64,000 bases of DNA from a bacterium (GTDB lineage: Bacteria > Planctomycetota > Planctomycetia > Pirellulales > Pirellulaceae), in NCBI GenBank assembly GCA_016124445.1, contig WGNR01000020.1, forward strand, positions 1-64,000. Direction: 5' to 3'. How positions within the stretch are numbered: the first letter of the stretch is position 1; each line of letters begins with the position of its first letter. Position numbers and translations under genes: made by a program. This document shows, piece after piece, positions 27,369-36,744 of the stretch. The notes beneath the pieces were generated by a model that worked only from the letters and a program-made list of their open reading frames with translations, made no database searches and was not told where the DNA came from.

Positions 27369-27489
27369 AATCGGCGGATGCCTGCCGGTTTTCACAGATT
27401 CGCCTTTCAGGATCGGCCTGCCATTTGCACAATTGGCGTTGATAGCTGCGATATTTGAAGTCTGCTGACGCCTGAAAAACATCCCATCT

Positions 27490-28320
27490 ATGACCTCTTT
27501 TCTCCCCATCATTTCACTGCTGTTGGTCGTTATTATCTCGTTGATTGTCGTCCGCGTGGCGACGATTGCCCTGGTGATGACGGGGCTTTCTCATCAATTG
27601 GCTCGGTTTCAGGCGCGATCTGCGTTTACCGGGTGCGGCTTCACGACCGAGGAATCGAATCGCGTCGTTCAACACCCTGTGCGGCGACAGATCATCATGC
27701 TGCTGATGCTATCTGGTAATGCGGGAATTGTGACGGCCGTCAGCACGTTGATCCTCTCTTTCGTGAATATCAACCAGGAAAACTCTGGGTACCTCTGGCT
27801 TCGTTTCGTGGTTTTGATCGGCGCCGTCGCGCTGTTGTGGATCGTGACGCGGAGTCAGTGGGTCGACCAGCGGATCAATCAGATTGTTGAATGGGCCTTG
27901 CGGAGGTTCACCGATTTAGAAGTCCGCGACTATTCCAATTTGCTGCACCTGGGGCATGACTACGCCGTGGTCGAAATGGAAGTCCAAGAGGAAGACTGGC
28001 TTGCCCAGCGCGACCTGGCGACGCTGCGGCTATCGGAAGAAGGGGTGCTGATTCTGGGGATCGAACGCCCAGGTTCCGAATACATCGGCGCGCCACGCGG
28101 GCAAACCCAACTGCGCGCTGGCGACACGGTCATCATGTATGGACCACGCGAGGTGCTGAACAACCTGGACGAGCGCTGCAAAGGATCGGCCGGCAACTGG
28201 GATCATTACAAGGCGGTCGATCGGCAAATGCAAATGCAGCGCGAAGAGGCAGAGCAGGAAGAAGAGGGCGAAAAGGAAGAGGAACCGCAAGCCGAGCTCG
28301 AGTCAAAGTCCGAAGGATAA
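27490..28320 (+). CDS. Membrane protein with TrkA-C (RCK_C) domain
   Basis: A 276-residue protein. The N-terminus has about three membrane segments (5-28, 70-92, 102-122) with a loop ARSAFTGCGFTTEE between the first two. Residues about 150-235 match the TrkA-C/RCK_C ligand-binding domain (ending LRAGDTVIMYGPREVLNNL), found in K+ channel regulators and transporters. The C-terminus is a strongly acidic tail. There is no NAD-binding TrkA-N domain and no clear pore motif. It may be a regulatory or sensing membrane protein; transport is unproven. Confidence 0.72.
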   Translation: MTSFLPIISLLLVVIISLIVVRVATIALVMTGLSHQLARFQARSAFTGCGFTTEESNRVVQHPVRRQIIMLLMLSGNAGIVTAVSTLILSFVNINQENSGYLWLRFVVLIGAVALLWIVTRSQWVDQRINQIVEWALRRFTDLEVRDYSNLLHLGHDYAVVEMEVQEEDWLAQRDLATLRLSEEGVLILGIERPGSEYIGAPRGQTQLRAGDTVIMYGPREVLNNLDERCKGSAGNWDHYKAVDRQMQMQREEAEQEEEGEKEEEPQAELESKSEG

Positions 28321-28359
28321 CATGCATTGTGGCCTTGGCCGGGCTATCATCTGCAAGAC

Positions 28360-29481
28360 TTATTTCATCTTGCTGGGCAACTCGTCAATGTAGCGCAAGA
28401 AGTGCGCTTCCAACTGGTTCAAGTCTTGCCCAAACGCGTCTTGAAAGTCTTTTAGACGCTCTGCGTCCGAATACGTTGCCCCGTTGGGCTGGTCTGCCAC
28501 TTTGCGAACGTAGGCGGCAAATTCGCGGGGGCGGGTTTCGATCAGGTAGAAGACCAAGGCCCAGCCTTCGCCGTAGGCGGTACTGGGCCGCCGGAGATAG
28601 GCCTTATCGTTGGTGACAAATGCCGCCAGGGAATTGGGAGCTCGCTGCGTGCGGGCATACTCCAGGAATTCGAGCATGCGGGTCTTATTGACTCGGTCGC
28701 GAAAGTGGTTGTAGTTGCGCGAGTCCCACACGCCGGGCGCCTCGAACATGGTTGCCAAGCCTTCGATCAGCCACTTAGGCCCACCGGCAAATCGGTTGTG
28801 GATCCCGGTGTTGAATGCCGTTTGGTGGGTCGCCTCGTGGATAACCGTGTTGATGTTCTCTTCCCACAGCGCTTCGTTGTGGGTGCCGAAGGTCACGTCG
28901 TATAGTGCGACACGATTGGTTTTGCCGGAATAGTAGCCAACGATTCCGCGGCTCACCCGCATGCCTTCCTGGGCGGCGTACTTCTGATACGACTTGAAGT
29001 CAGGAAAAACAATCGCAACCAACGGGAATTGAGGTCGCTCGGGATAAATGCCCCGTGCGGCGAAGTATTGCTGGAACGAACGATAGAGCTTCTCGAATTG
29101 GCCAGCCCACTGATCCTTGGTTCCCTTGGGATGAACGACCAGATAGTTGCCGGTGCCGGTGACATCGAACTGGTTGCCGAACTCGGAAAGGAGCGCGCCG
29201 CGCATTTCTCCTTGGGTCATTGCCTGGAATGGCTTGGGCAATTGCGAAAAGTTGGAGGCATCTCGCGGATCAAAATCCCACATCTGACCATCTCGGCCCA
29301 GCATGATCACCTCCGAGTTGGTAGCCAACACAGGGGTTGCCTGGATGGTTTCGTCGTCCAGGTCCAATTGGATCATGACCGGATAGGTGTTTGTCTGTCC
29401 CTCTGCCGAGGACATACAAAATTGCGTAAAATGAATGGCAACCACAACAACAGAGGCGATTGTTAAACGCACGGTCGACAT
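28360..29481 (-). CDS. DUF1570 secreted metallopeptidase-like protein
   Basis: A 373-residue protein with a signal peptide (about 1-28). VIHEATHQTAFN at about 213-224 is an HExxH zinc motif (HEATH 215-219), and WLIEGLATMFE about 20 residues later provides the third glutamate ligand in the gluzincin arrangement. YGEGWALVFYLIE lies downstream, as expected for DUF1570. A peptidase function is inferred from these motifs. It is divergent from the gene at 29684 and convergent with the TrkA-C protein gene. Confidence 0.8.
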   Translation of the reverse strand: MSTVRLTIASVVVVAIHFTQFCMSSAEGQTNTYPVMIQLDLDDETIQATPVLATNSEVIMLGRDGQMWDFDPRDASNFSQLPKPFQAMTQGEMRGALLSEFGNQFDVTGTGNYLVVHPKGTKDQWAGQFEKLYRSFQQYFAARGIYPERPQFPLVAIVFPDFKSYQKYAAQEGMRVSRGIVGYYSGKTNRVALYDVTFGTHNEALWEENINTVIHEATHQTAFNTGIHNRFAGGPKWLIEGLATMFEAPGVWDSRNYNHFRDRVNKTRMLEFLEYARTQRAPNSLAAFVTNDKAYLRRPSTAYGEGWALVFYLIETRPREFAAYVRKVADQPNGATYSDAERLKDFQDAFGQDLNQLEAHFLRYIDELPSKMK

Positions 29482-29683
29482 AGTGTGATTTCTTGGGTTC
29501 GGCCAGAAGGTAGCGTAAATCCGCTCTTAAGCGTAGGTTACGGATTGGAAGGTGCCCCCTACGAATGAGGGGTAAAGTTTCGAAAAAAACGCTGGTAACT
29601 GGCCAATTTAAGCCCTAGAATAGACATCCAACTCGTCCTTGGACCCTCTTTTTTTCCACCTTAAATGCTGACTTCCCCTGATT

Positions 29684-30982
29684 ATGGTCGCGCTTCGAAC
29701 CATTTTGTGGGTAGCTGTCGTCATTGCGCTGGCTAACCCGATCTTTGCTCAGCCACCTGAGCCTAGTTTTTCCGATCAGGTGAAGGGCTGGGTGCGTCGG
29801 CTCGATTCCGACGCGCTCGAGGACCGAGAACGCGCCGAACGTAAAATCATTGAGCTGGGACATCAAGCGCTCGATCTTTTGCCCACCGTCAAGCCAACCA
29901 CATCGGCCGAAACCAAGGCACGTCTTCAGCGGATCCGCACGATACTGGAGAAAGCGCGTGCCGATAGTGCCGCTAAGGCATCGCGAATCACGTTGACCAT
30001 GAAAGACAAGCCGCTGACAGAAGTTCTGGCGGCAATCCAAGAGCAGACCGAAAACAAGCTGGTCGACTACCGATCGAATTTCGGCCAGCGTGCTACCGGC
30101 GAAACGGTCAGCGTTGATTGGAAAGACGTCCCTTTTTGGGAAGCGGTCAACCAGCTGTTTCAAGAGCATGGATTGGAAGCCTACCACTATGCCGGCCAGC
30201 CAAATATCCTGGCGTTCGTGGCCAGCCAGAACCAATCCGGGAAACCGAACGCACTGGTTCGCACCAGCGAGATCTTCCGATTTGAACCGACGCGGGTCGA
30301 GTCGTTCATGAACCTCATGGACCAGAGTCAAAAGGGGACCCTTCTCAATTTGCAGGTCGCCTGGGAGCCTCGTGTCGAACCGATTGTCATTAAGCTCCCC
30401 CTGGATCAATTGAAGGTCGAGGACGAAGAGGGGAAGAGCCTGGTTGGTGATGATCAACAACAAGGTTCGCTCGATACGGAAGTTTTGCAGGGAGTATCGG
30501 CGGTCGACATTCAATTGCCCCTGGGAAGCGTTCAACGCAAATCACAAAAGATTGCACTTCTCAAAGGCGAGATGGTCGCCCTGATGCCGGGGCGCGTGGA
30601 AACCTTCAAGTTCGACAAGCTGGAAACTGCTCGGAACGTCAAGGATACCCGTGGTTCCATTGAGGTCGTATTCGAGGCGTTTCGCCGCAATGGCGATATT
30701 TGGGAAGCAAGCATTATGCTGCGACTGCTGGGCGAGCAAGGCGCGCTCGAATCGCATCGCGGCTGGGTTTACAACAACGAGGCCTACCTGGAAGGACCCA
30801 ACGGAGAGAAGATCGACATTGCCGGCTTCGAAGAAACGTACCGAGATGTCGACACTGTCGGCATGTCGTACAAGTTTGTCCTAGAGCGCGAACCAGCCGA
30901 TTTTACCTTCGTCTATAAATCTCCGGCGTCGATTATTTCGCTGCCGATTGCGTTTGAGTTGACAGATATCCCTCTGCCTTGA
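29684..30982 (+). CDS. Secreted protein with HEAT-like and secretin-N-like segments
   Basis: A 432-residue protein with a signal peptide (1-22, ending NPIFAQ). Residues 30-95 form two helices with the pattern LDSDALEDRERAERKIIELG, as in bacterial HEAT-like repeats. Residues 100-180 (ITLTMKDKPLTEVLAAIQEQT, then VSVDWKDVPFWEAVNQLFQ) strongly resemble the STN/secretin N0-like fold used in envelope machines. The C-terminal half is beta-rich and not recognised. It lies 69 bases ahead of a parvulin gene on the same strand and may share its transcript. Confidence 0.6.
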   Translation: MVALRTILWVAVVIALANPIFAQPPEPSFSDQVKGWVRRLDSDALEDRERAERKIIELGHQALDLLPTVKPTTSAETKARLQRIRTILEKARADSAAKASRITLTMKDKPLTEVLAAIQEQTENKLVDYRSNFGQRATGETVSVDWKDVPFWEAVNQLFQEHGLEAYHYAGQPNILAFVASQNQSGKPNALVRTSEIFRFEPTRVESFMNLMDQSQKGTLLNLQVAWEPRVEPIVIKLPLDQLKVEDEEGKSLVGDDQQQGSLDTEVLQGVSAVDIQLPLGSVQRKSQKIALLKGEMVALMPGRVETFKFDKLETARNVKDTRGSIEVVFEAFRRNGDIWEASIMLRLLGEQGALESHRGWVYNNEAYLEGPNGEKIDIAGFEETYRDVDTVGMSYKFVLEREPADFTFVYKSPASIISLPIAFELTDIPLP

Positions 30983-31051
30983 CTCCGACGTCAAATGAAC
31001 GTGGCGGAACCTTACCAAATTTAGGGCACCGGAAACAAACGAGTACAAGCT

Positions 31052-32122
31052 ATGTCGTCCAAACCTTGGATCGGATCCCCGACCTTTATTCTGGTGATGA
31101 TTTGCTTGATCGTCCTTCCAGAGGCGGCCGACGAATGGACACTTTCGGACGAATTTGATTCATCCGGAGGGCCTGAGCTATTGGAGAAGACCTTGGTTCA
31201 TCCGACCACCGGCGCTACGGTGGTGGCAAGTGTTGACGATGTTCCGATCTACGATGTGGAAATCGAACGCTTCATGCAGGAATTGGACGTGTTTTCCGAC
31301 CTGACTGAGCGTACTTTGCAGGTCTACCGTTCGACCGTAATGTCGCAATTGATCCGTCGCCAGGTGGTACTCGCTCATCTGCAAACGACGAAATACCGTG
31401 CTACCGAGCAAGAGATTGACCTGGCGGTTGCCGAGGTGAAAGAGGCATTGGCCGCGCGCGGACTAACGCTTGACAAGTTTCTTCTGTCAGGCAAATCCGA
31501 CATCGCCATGCTGCGGCGAAACCTGGCCTGGAAGATTGTCTGGACCCGCTATCTGGAAGACTATCTGACCGAGGGCAATTTGCAACGGTTCTACGAGCGG
31601 AACTACGAACGATTTGACGGCACGACTCGTCACGTAGCCCAGATTTATTTCGGCGATCCAGAGCATTTGGAAGACTTCCATTGGGATGTTGCCTTCCGTG
31701 ACGCGGTGCACGTTCGGGATGCAATTACCCACAATCAAACTACCTTTGAAGAAGCGGTCAAAGCTCACTCGAAGTCTCCCAGTGCGGCCGAAGGTGGCGA
31801 CATGGGCTGGATTACCTACAAGGGGCCGCTGGATCCACGGATCCACGAGGCAGTGTTTGCCCGGCCGGTTGGCGAATTGGTAGGTCCGATTCAAACGAAG
31901 TTTGGAATCCACCTTCTAAAGGTGATTGAAGAAAAGCGGGGCAGTCGACCTTGGAAAGACATGATCGGCGAAGTTCGCGAAGCGGCGGCAGCCTATCTGT
32001 TTGCTCACGTCTCGGACCGTCATATTTCCGAAGCTCGCGTCTATTACTTCGGCGAAGAAGAGGGCTCGGAGTTCGATCCAAGTTACTCGCGGCGATACGG
32101 CGAGGAATACCTCATTCCGTAG
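31052..32122 (+). CDS. Exported parvulin-type peptidyl-prolyl isomerase
   Basis: A 356-residue foldase. An N-terminal hydrophobic segment (about 10-26) would anchor or export it. Residues 60-170 resemble the SurA/PpiD-type chaperone region. Residues about 195-300 form the PpiC rotamase domain, with AEGGDMGWI, EAVFARPVGELVGPIQTKFGIHLLKV. It would assist folding of exported proteins. The gene converges with the last gene of the eight-gene envelope operon. Confidence 0.83.
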   Translation: MSSKPWIGSPTFILVMICLIVLPEAADEWTLSDEFDSSGGPELLEKTLVHPTTGATVVASVDDVPIYDVEIERFMQELDVFSDLTERTLQVYRSTVMSQLIRRQVVLAHLQTTKYRATEQEIDLAVAEVKEALAARGLTLDKFLLSGKSDIAMLRRNLAWKIVWTRYLEDYLTEGNLQRFYERNYERFDGTTRHVAQIYFGDPEHLEDFHWDVAFRDAVHVRDAITHNQTTFEEAVKAHSKSPSAAEGGDMGWITYKGPLDPRIHEAVFARPVGELVGPIQTKFGIHLLKVIEEKRGSRPWKDMIGEVREAAAAYLFAHVSDRHISEARVYYFGEEEGSEFDPSYSRRYGEEYLIP

Positions 32123-32166
32123 CTACGGTGCCGTTGAGATCTTCTGGGTGGCCATCGCACGGTTGA

Positions 32167-33114
32167 TCAGGGACTCGGTTCAATCCATTTCCCGTCGCGA
32201 AAAATGCATTTCGCCGGATCGAATCGCGTTGCCTTGTCGAGGGTCAGCACCGGCAACGGCTTCTGAAAGGACTCGTCGAGGAAATAGCCCCACTGCCGCG
32301 GCATTTCGGTGGGTGACTTGCTCGAGATCAGTTCCAATTCCGCGGCGATCAGTTTCTGCATCATGTAGGGCGGAATGACTCCCTGGCCGCAGCCTGGACA
32401 AGTTCCTTGAATGATTTCCAGGCATTCTTCTGGGGTAATCTGTTTGGTTCCCGATCGAATGGCGTCGCGGATTTCTTCTCGTTGAAGCTGCTGCTTGGCG
32501 TCGGCCCGATGCTCTGTGCGAACCATCTGCAAAACCGACACGGTATCTTCCCGAATCTTGTCGTCTACGGCAGCTCCGCTCTTGGCCGACGGGGAATCGC
32601 CTTGCAGCAGTTTTGCATCGTGTTTGGGATCGATCATGTAGGCGAGGGCCCGCAACTGCCGGACGCGCTGGGGGTCTTTGACCAGCGGTGTTAATCCCAG
32701 CAAGGCGCTTCGCGCTTCGGTCTTGGGCGATAAGTGTGCGGCGATAATAAAAAGGCGAGTTGCCGTTTCGACCGCCTCGGGATCCGATTTCATTTCGACC
32801 AGTTCTTCGGCATATTCACGATACGCTCTGGGGTTGTCCGGAGAGAGACTCGCCAGCCGGCTAGGAATAACGGGCTGCAAAAGCAGATCGATTTCGCTCC
32901 GCATGAACTTTCGATGGAGTTCTTCTCCCTTCTCGGTTGTGACCCGCAGCGTGATCGATTGGTCGTCGGAGAATTCGACGAAGCCGACCAGCGGCTCCGA
33001 CCGTCCTTTCAGATAGACAACAGCAGCTTGAATAGGAGATGTCGTTCCCAGGACAAACAGCATCGCCAGCAAGATGGCGGCCATCGCAGGCGTGAGGAGT
33101 CGTTTTCGCATCAT
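32167..33114 (-). CDS. Secreted protein, last gene of ExbB/ExbD operon
   Basis: About 315 residues from ATG 33114, which has a perfect AGGAGG six bases upstream and overlaps the previous stop as ATGA. A signal peptide ends near residue 32 (IQAAVVYLKG). The N-terminal beta segment (LKGRSEPLVGFVEFSDDQSITLRV) resembles a small secreted beta domain also seen at the start of the 42268 gene product (RLILRDLTLINNVTVIG). The middle is helical. A single CPGCGQG zinc-knuckle-like pair is near 270. Function unknown; the close translational coupling ties it to the operon. Confidence 0.72.
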   Translation of the reverse strand: MMRKRLLTPAMAAILLAMLFVLGTTSPIQAAVVYLKGRSEPLVGFVEFSDDQSITLRVTTEKGEELHRKFMRSEIDLLLQPVIPSRLASLSPDNPRAYREYAEELVEMKSDPEAVETATRLFIIAAHLSPKTEARSALLGLTPLVKDPQRVRQLRALAYMIDPKHDAKLLQGDSPSAKSGAAVDDKIREDTVSVLQMVRTEHRADAKQQLQREEIRDAIRSGTKQITPEECLEIIQGTCPGCGQGVIPPYMMQKLIAAELELISSKSPTEMPRQWGYFLDESFQKPLPVLTLDKATRFDPAKCIFRDGKWIEPSP

Positions 33115-36100
33115 GCCGAACCTCCTGTTAGCTCCCAAAACTTGACCAGGGCCATCTCGCCGCTGCGGAGTTGAGCCATCACGCTGGTGGCCTGGGCGTC
33201 TTGCTGGTCGAGTTGATCGACGATTTGCTGCAGCCTGCTTTGTAGCTGAGGAACATCTTTACCGTGCCGCATCGCCAACAGTCGCAGCCAGATCCTTTGC
33301 CGGGCAACCATGCCGGAAATCGGCGAATTGCTCAAATAATCCAGCGCAATCTCTCGACGCGAGAGATCGTTGAGCTGGACCGTTTCAGCGTCGGTCAGTT
33401 TGAGCGAATGCAGCCGATTCTTCTCGATTTCAATCAGGCGTGACGCTACTTCCTCAGGCGATTGCGTGGAAGGCAACTGATCAGCTGGTATCCCGCAAAG
33501 CTGGGCATGAAGCCGGTAAGAATCTCCTAGCGATTGGGCGACGTCGTTGGCCAATTGCGGCGACAGCATGTTGGATCTGGCAGGCTCGCCTCCCATTTCT
33601 TCCAACACGTTTTTCAGCAGCGCTTCTCGTAAATCGTCTCGAGCTGTGTGATAGCTATCAATCGGTACCGTCTGGCCGAGCATGCTGTTGACGATCAGTT
33701 CGATATCGTCGACCGCCCGACGTGCCTTAGGAATCTGGTCTGCCATCGCCAGCTTGACCGTAGGCCAATGCGAAAACGCTCGCAGACCGTTTTGAATCTG
33801 GCTTTGTTCCGCCCTTTGTTTGGGACGCAGGATGTAATCGACCAACTGGTCAGCGGCGGGATAATCTATGTCGTCAACCTCACCCGAGATGGAGCACAGG
33901 TCCTTATAGATATCGACCCGTCCAATCGGATTGGTGGCACGCTGAATCCGCTGAATGAGCAACTCGATATTCGATAGCGCGGCAGCCTGGCGAGTCGGCA
34001 TCGGCCCAGCGGATACCGATTGATCAAGTTCCAAATCGGGAGGACCATTTTGAATGGTCGACTCAAAGATGCGTTGGCCCAATTCTCCTTGAGTCGCTGC
34101 GTGACCAAGTACGGAAACGTAGCCCAGCTGAGCTGCCTCGATGGCCATTTCGGCGGGCGAAGCGGTGTCGGGCACATCCCAGGTATAGCTGCCGGAGCGT
34201 CTGAGGAACGTACGATACATCTCGCCATCGCGAGCGATCTGGGTATCGATACCCAATTGTGTGCGGATCATTGCGGCTGACTGTACTGGATCGTCGGCAT
34301 CGAGCCCACGACCGATGCGCCGCGAGAGAAGGGCCGTAACTTTTTCCTGGATGCCGTGGCTCTTCAGTTTTTGCTCGTAGGCATCGAGGATCGGGAGCAG
34401 CATTTCGACTTTGTCGGAATTAATCACTCGGCGAACGACCGGTTCGTACACGTCCCATTGATCGGTCATCCGCGCGACGATTTCGGCGACCAGGTTGCTA
34501 TCTTTGGCGATGACTTGATCGGCGGGTAGATAGTTTTGAGCGGTGGCCGAAAGGTTGGCATGCAGGCGGGCGGCCGTATTGGCGTCGGTCGTCGAAAGAT
34601 CGCGTAGCTTGCGATACAGGTCGCGGATCATTTCACTCATGGTTAATTCGACCGGCGGTGCCGAACCGGCATAGGAAATCCCCAATTCCTTTTCCAGGCG
34701 GCTTTGCAGCATAAGCTTTCGTGCTTCGGGAAGCCCTGGCTGTTGGGCCGCATTGATCGCCTCGTACGCTTTTTCCAGCATCTGCGAAACGGGCGTGGCA
34801 CCTGAGATTGGGGCATCTTTCAAGGCAATGTCGTCGGTCAGCGACTGCGCGATGACAGCGACCGCTTCGTCGTCCGGTTCGTCCTGAACGAGGCCCATGA
34901 TCGACTTGCGGATGACTTCCTTTTCCTTGCCGTCCCGGGCGACTGCCGTGGTGATCAGCGGCGGCAGCAGCGTTTGATACGCCGCGATTCGTTTTTGGAG
35001 ATCAGGCGTACAGATTGCCGTCAATTTGGGCTGCAGCGCGGTTTCGTTCTGGTAGACCTGAATCAGATCGAGCGAGAGCGATTCGCTCCACCACGGTTGT
35101 CGTGTCCAAACTAGTTTCTCGGGTTTGTTTTCAGGTTCGGTCGGATCAAGGCCAGGCTGGTTGGTTCCGTTTCCTGGCTGATTTTGAGCGGAACGGGCAA
35201 CGGACGGATCGGCATTGGGCGGAACCGAACGGAGGTAGATCAGGTAGCCTCCGCCGAAGAGCAGCAGCGAAAAGAACGCTCCAAACACGAGCGCTGCCCG
35301 GCGCTGCCCACGATTGGCGTTGCGAGCGTTTTCGAGGATTCTGCTTTCGATCAATTGCTGGCACTTGCGATCATCCAGCCCCCATTGATCTCCTTCGGCC
35401 AGCAGTCGCTGACGATTCTGCATGGAAACGTAGTGCTCTTCCAGCATCAAATCGTCGACCAGCGAATTGATGTGCGATTCGGCCTGTTCGACGGTGATCA
35501 GCCGCAGCTCTTCCTCTTGTAATGTCTCGCGAAGCGTTTTCCAGGCCAGATCCTGGGGCAGCCCATGCATGTCGACGCCAAGCTGGACAAACTTTTGCGC
35601 CAGCGTGGCGATAACGATCCCATGCTTGACGTGTTCCAGCTTTTCGTGAAGGAACTGTTGGTAAGATGTCGCCCGATGTTGTAGGCGTTCGTCCGATTGA
35701 TTCTTTTCAGTCTGCCGCTGAATCGATGACAATGCCTCGTCGCGCTGCTCAGGAGTAAGCCCCAACTCCTCAGCGACTTGGGCGATCATGATGCGGGTCA
35801 ACGAGTTGACGCCTCCCTGACCGGCGATGATGGTGGCGGCTCTTTGCTGGAAGGTGGTGATCGTCTCTTCCTTGGCGCGGATCTCTTCCTCTTCGACCGG
35901 CTTTTCAATTGCCGAGGCAACGATGTAGCCTTCTTGCTGTGCGACTTCCAGAAGCAGATCGCGGGCCAGCACTTCGCTGAGTCCCAGCTTGGTGGTTCCC
36001 TCCTGAATCAGTTTCATCTCGCGGCGTTCGTTGACCCGCTTGGCCGGCATTGCTTCCAAGGCTTTCCGCAAGTAATGCTTGAAAGTCTTGCTGGGAGTTG

Positions 36101-36710
36101 GCCGTCGTTTCGGCTTCGGTTGCGGTGGTGGTTCAACCTCGGCCGTGTGAAGGTGTTCTGCCGGGCGAACGTCTTCCTGCGGTCGTGGTTGAAAGTCGCG
36201 ATCTCCCAGGCGGGCAAACAAATCACCGCGGACGTTATGCGGGATCAGCAGTTGATCGGCGACGAAGTTGACCCGGGCCACGGCACGCTCCGTCCAACCA
36301 TGCTCGTCGGACAAGATGATCCGCGCCTGCTGAACGAAACTACAAAGGTCGCTGGGGCGAATCTCGGGGAATTCAGATTCCGCAGTTGTTAGTGCCTCGA
36401 CTAGTGGCTCTTCTTCGAGCACTTCAGCGGTTGTCGGTTCTTCGTCGGCCAGCAGTTCCGGGAACTCGGCTTCGACGGGGTGATGAGGAACCGGAGGAGG
36501 TTCGGGCTGAGGTTTCGGATGCGAGTAGAGTACATCGACCGCTTGCTGGTACTCTTCGCGGCTCAAGCCAAACTGATAGGCAAGCGCAGGCAGAGCGGTC
36601 GGATCATGCCCACCACGCGAAGCAAGGAAGGCCTCGGCTTCGCGCACAAACGCATCGATCCGTTGCGAACCGTTATCTCCATAAGATGTAGGGGACGATC
36701 CGTACGCCAT
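33111..36710 (-). CDS. Large single-span membrane protein with repeated cytosolic modules
   Basis: A 1,199-residue protein. One hydrophobic segment (about 471-493, ALVFGAFFSLLLFGGGYLIYL) divides it. The N-terminal 470 residues hold about six diverged copies of a 40-50-residue unit (near 20-62, 123-168, 208-262, 286-331, 350-400 and 430-465), each like 'F-x-x-x-a-x-x-i-l ... a-x-x-l-g-l ... R-x-x-l'. They are linked by proline-rich spacers. The 700 residues after the helix are mostly helical and should lie in the periplasm. The architecture suggests a bridge between cytosol and periplasm. It lies 34 bases after the big repeat protein of the operon. No family is recognised. Confidence 0.72.
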   Translation of the reverse strand: MAYGSSPTSYGDNGSQRIDAFVREAEAFLASRGGHDPTALPALAYQFGLSREEYQQAVDVLYSHPKPQPEPPPVPHHPVEAEFPELLADEEPTTAEVLEEEPLVEALTTAESEFPEIRPSDLCSFVQQARIILSDEHGWTERAVARVNFVADQLLIPHNVRGDLFARLGDRDFQPRPQEDVRPAEHLHTAEVEPPPQPKPKRRPTPSKTFKHYLRKALEAMPAKRVNERREMKLIQEGTTKLGLSEVLARDLLLEVAQQEGYIVASAIEKPVEEEEIRAKEETITTFQQRAATIIAGQGGVNSLTRIMIAQVAEELGLTPEQRDEALSSIQRQTEKNQSDERLQHRATSYQQFLHEKLEHVKHGIVIATLAQKFVQLGVDMHGLPQDLAWKTLRETLQEEELRLITVEQAESHINSLVDDLMLEEHYVSMQNRQRLLAEGDQWGLDDRKCQQLIESRILENARNANRGQRRAALVFGAFFSLLLFGGGYLIYLRSVPPNADPSVARSAQNQPGNGTNQPGLDPTEPENKPEKLVWTRQPWWSESLSLDLIQVYQNETALQPKLTAICTPDLQKRIAAYQTLLPPLITTAVARDGKEKEVIRKSIMGLVQDEPDDEAVAVIAQSLTDDIALKDAPISGATPVSQMLEKAYEAINAAQQPGLPEARKLMLQSRLEKELGISYAGSAPPVELTMSEMIRDLYRKLRDLSTTDANTAARLHANLSATAQNYLPADQVIAKDSNLVAEIVARMTDQWDVYEPVVRRVINSDKVEMLLPILDAYEQKLKSHGIQEKVTALLSRRIGRGLDADDPVQSAAMIRTQLGIDTQIARDGEMYRTFLRRSGSYTWDVPDTASPAEMAIEAAQLGYVSVLGHAATQGELGQRIFESTIQNGPPDLELDQSVSAGPMPTRQAAALSNIELLIQRIQRATNPIGRVDIYKDLCSISGEVDDIDYPAADQLVDYILRPKQRAEQSQIQNGLRAFSHWPTVKLAMADQIPKARRAVDDIELIVNSMLGQTVPIDSYHTARDDLREALLKNVLEEMGGEPARSNMLSPQLANDVAQSLGDSYRLHAQLCGIPADQLPSTQSPEEVASRLIEIEKNRLHSLKLTDAETVQLNDLSRREIALDYLSNSPISGMVARQRIWLRLLAMRHGKDVPQLQSRLQQIVDQLDQQDAQATSVMAQLRSGEMALVKFWELTGGSA

Positions 36711-36744
36711 GCCGCGGGACTAAAAGGGGAAAAAGCAACTAAGG

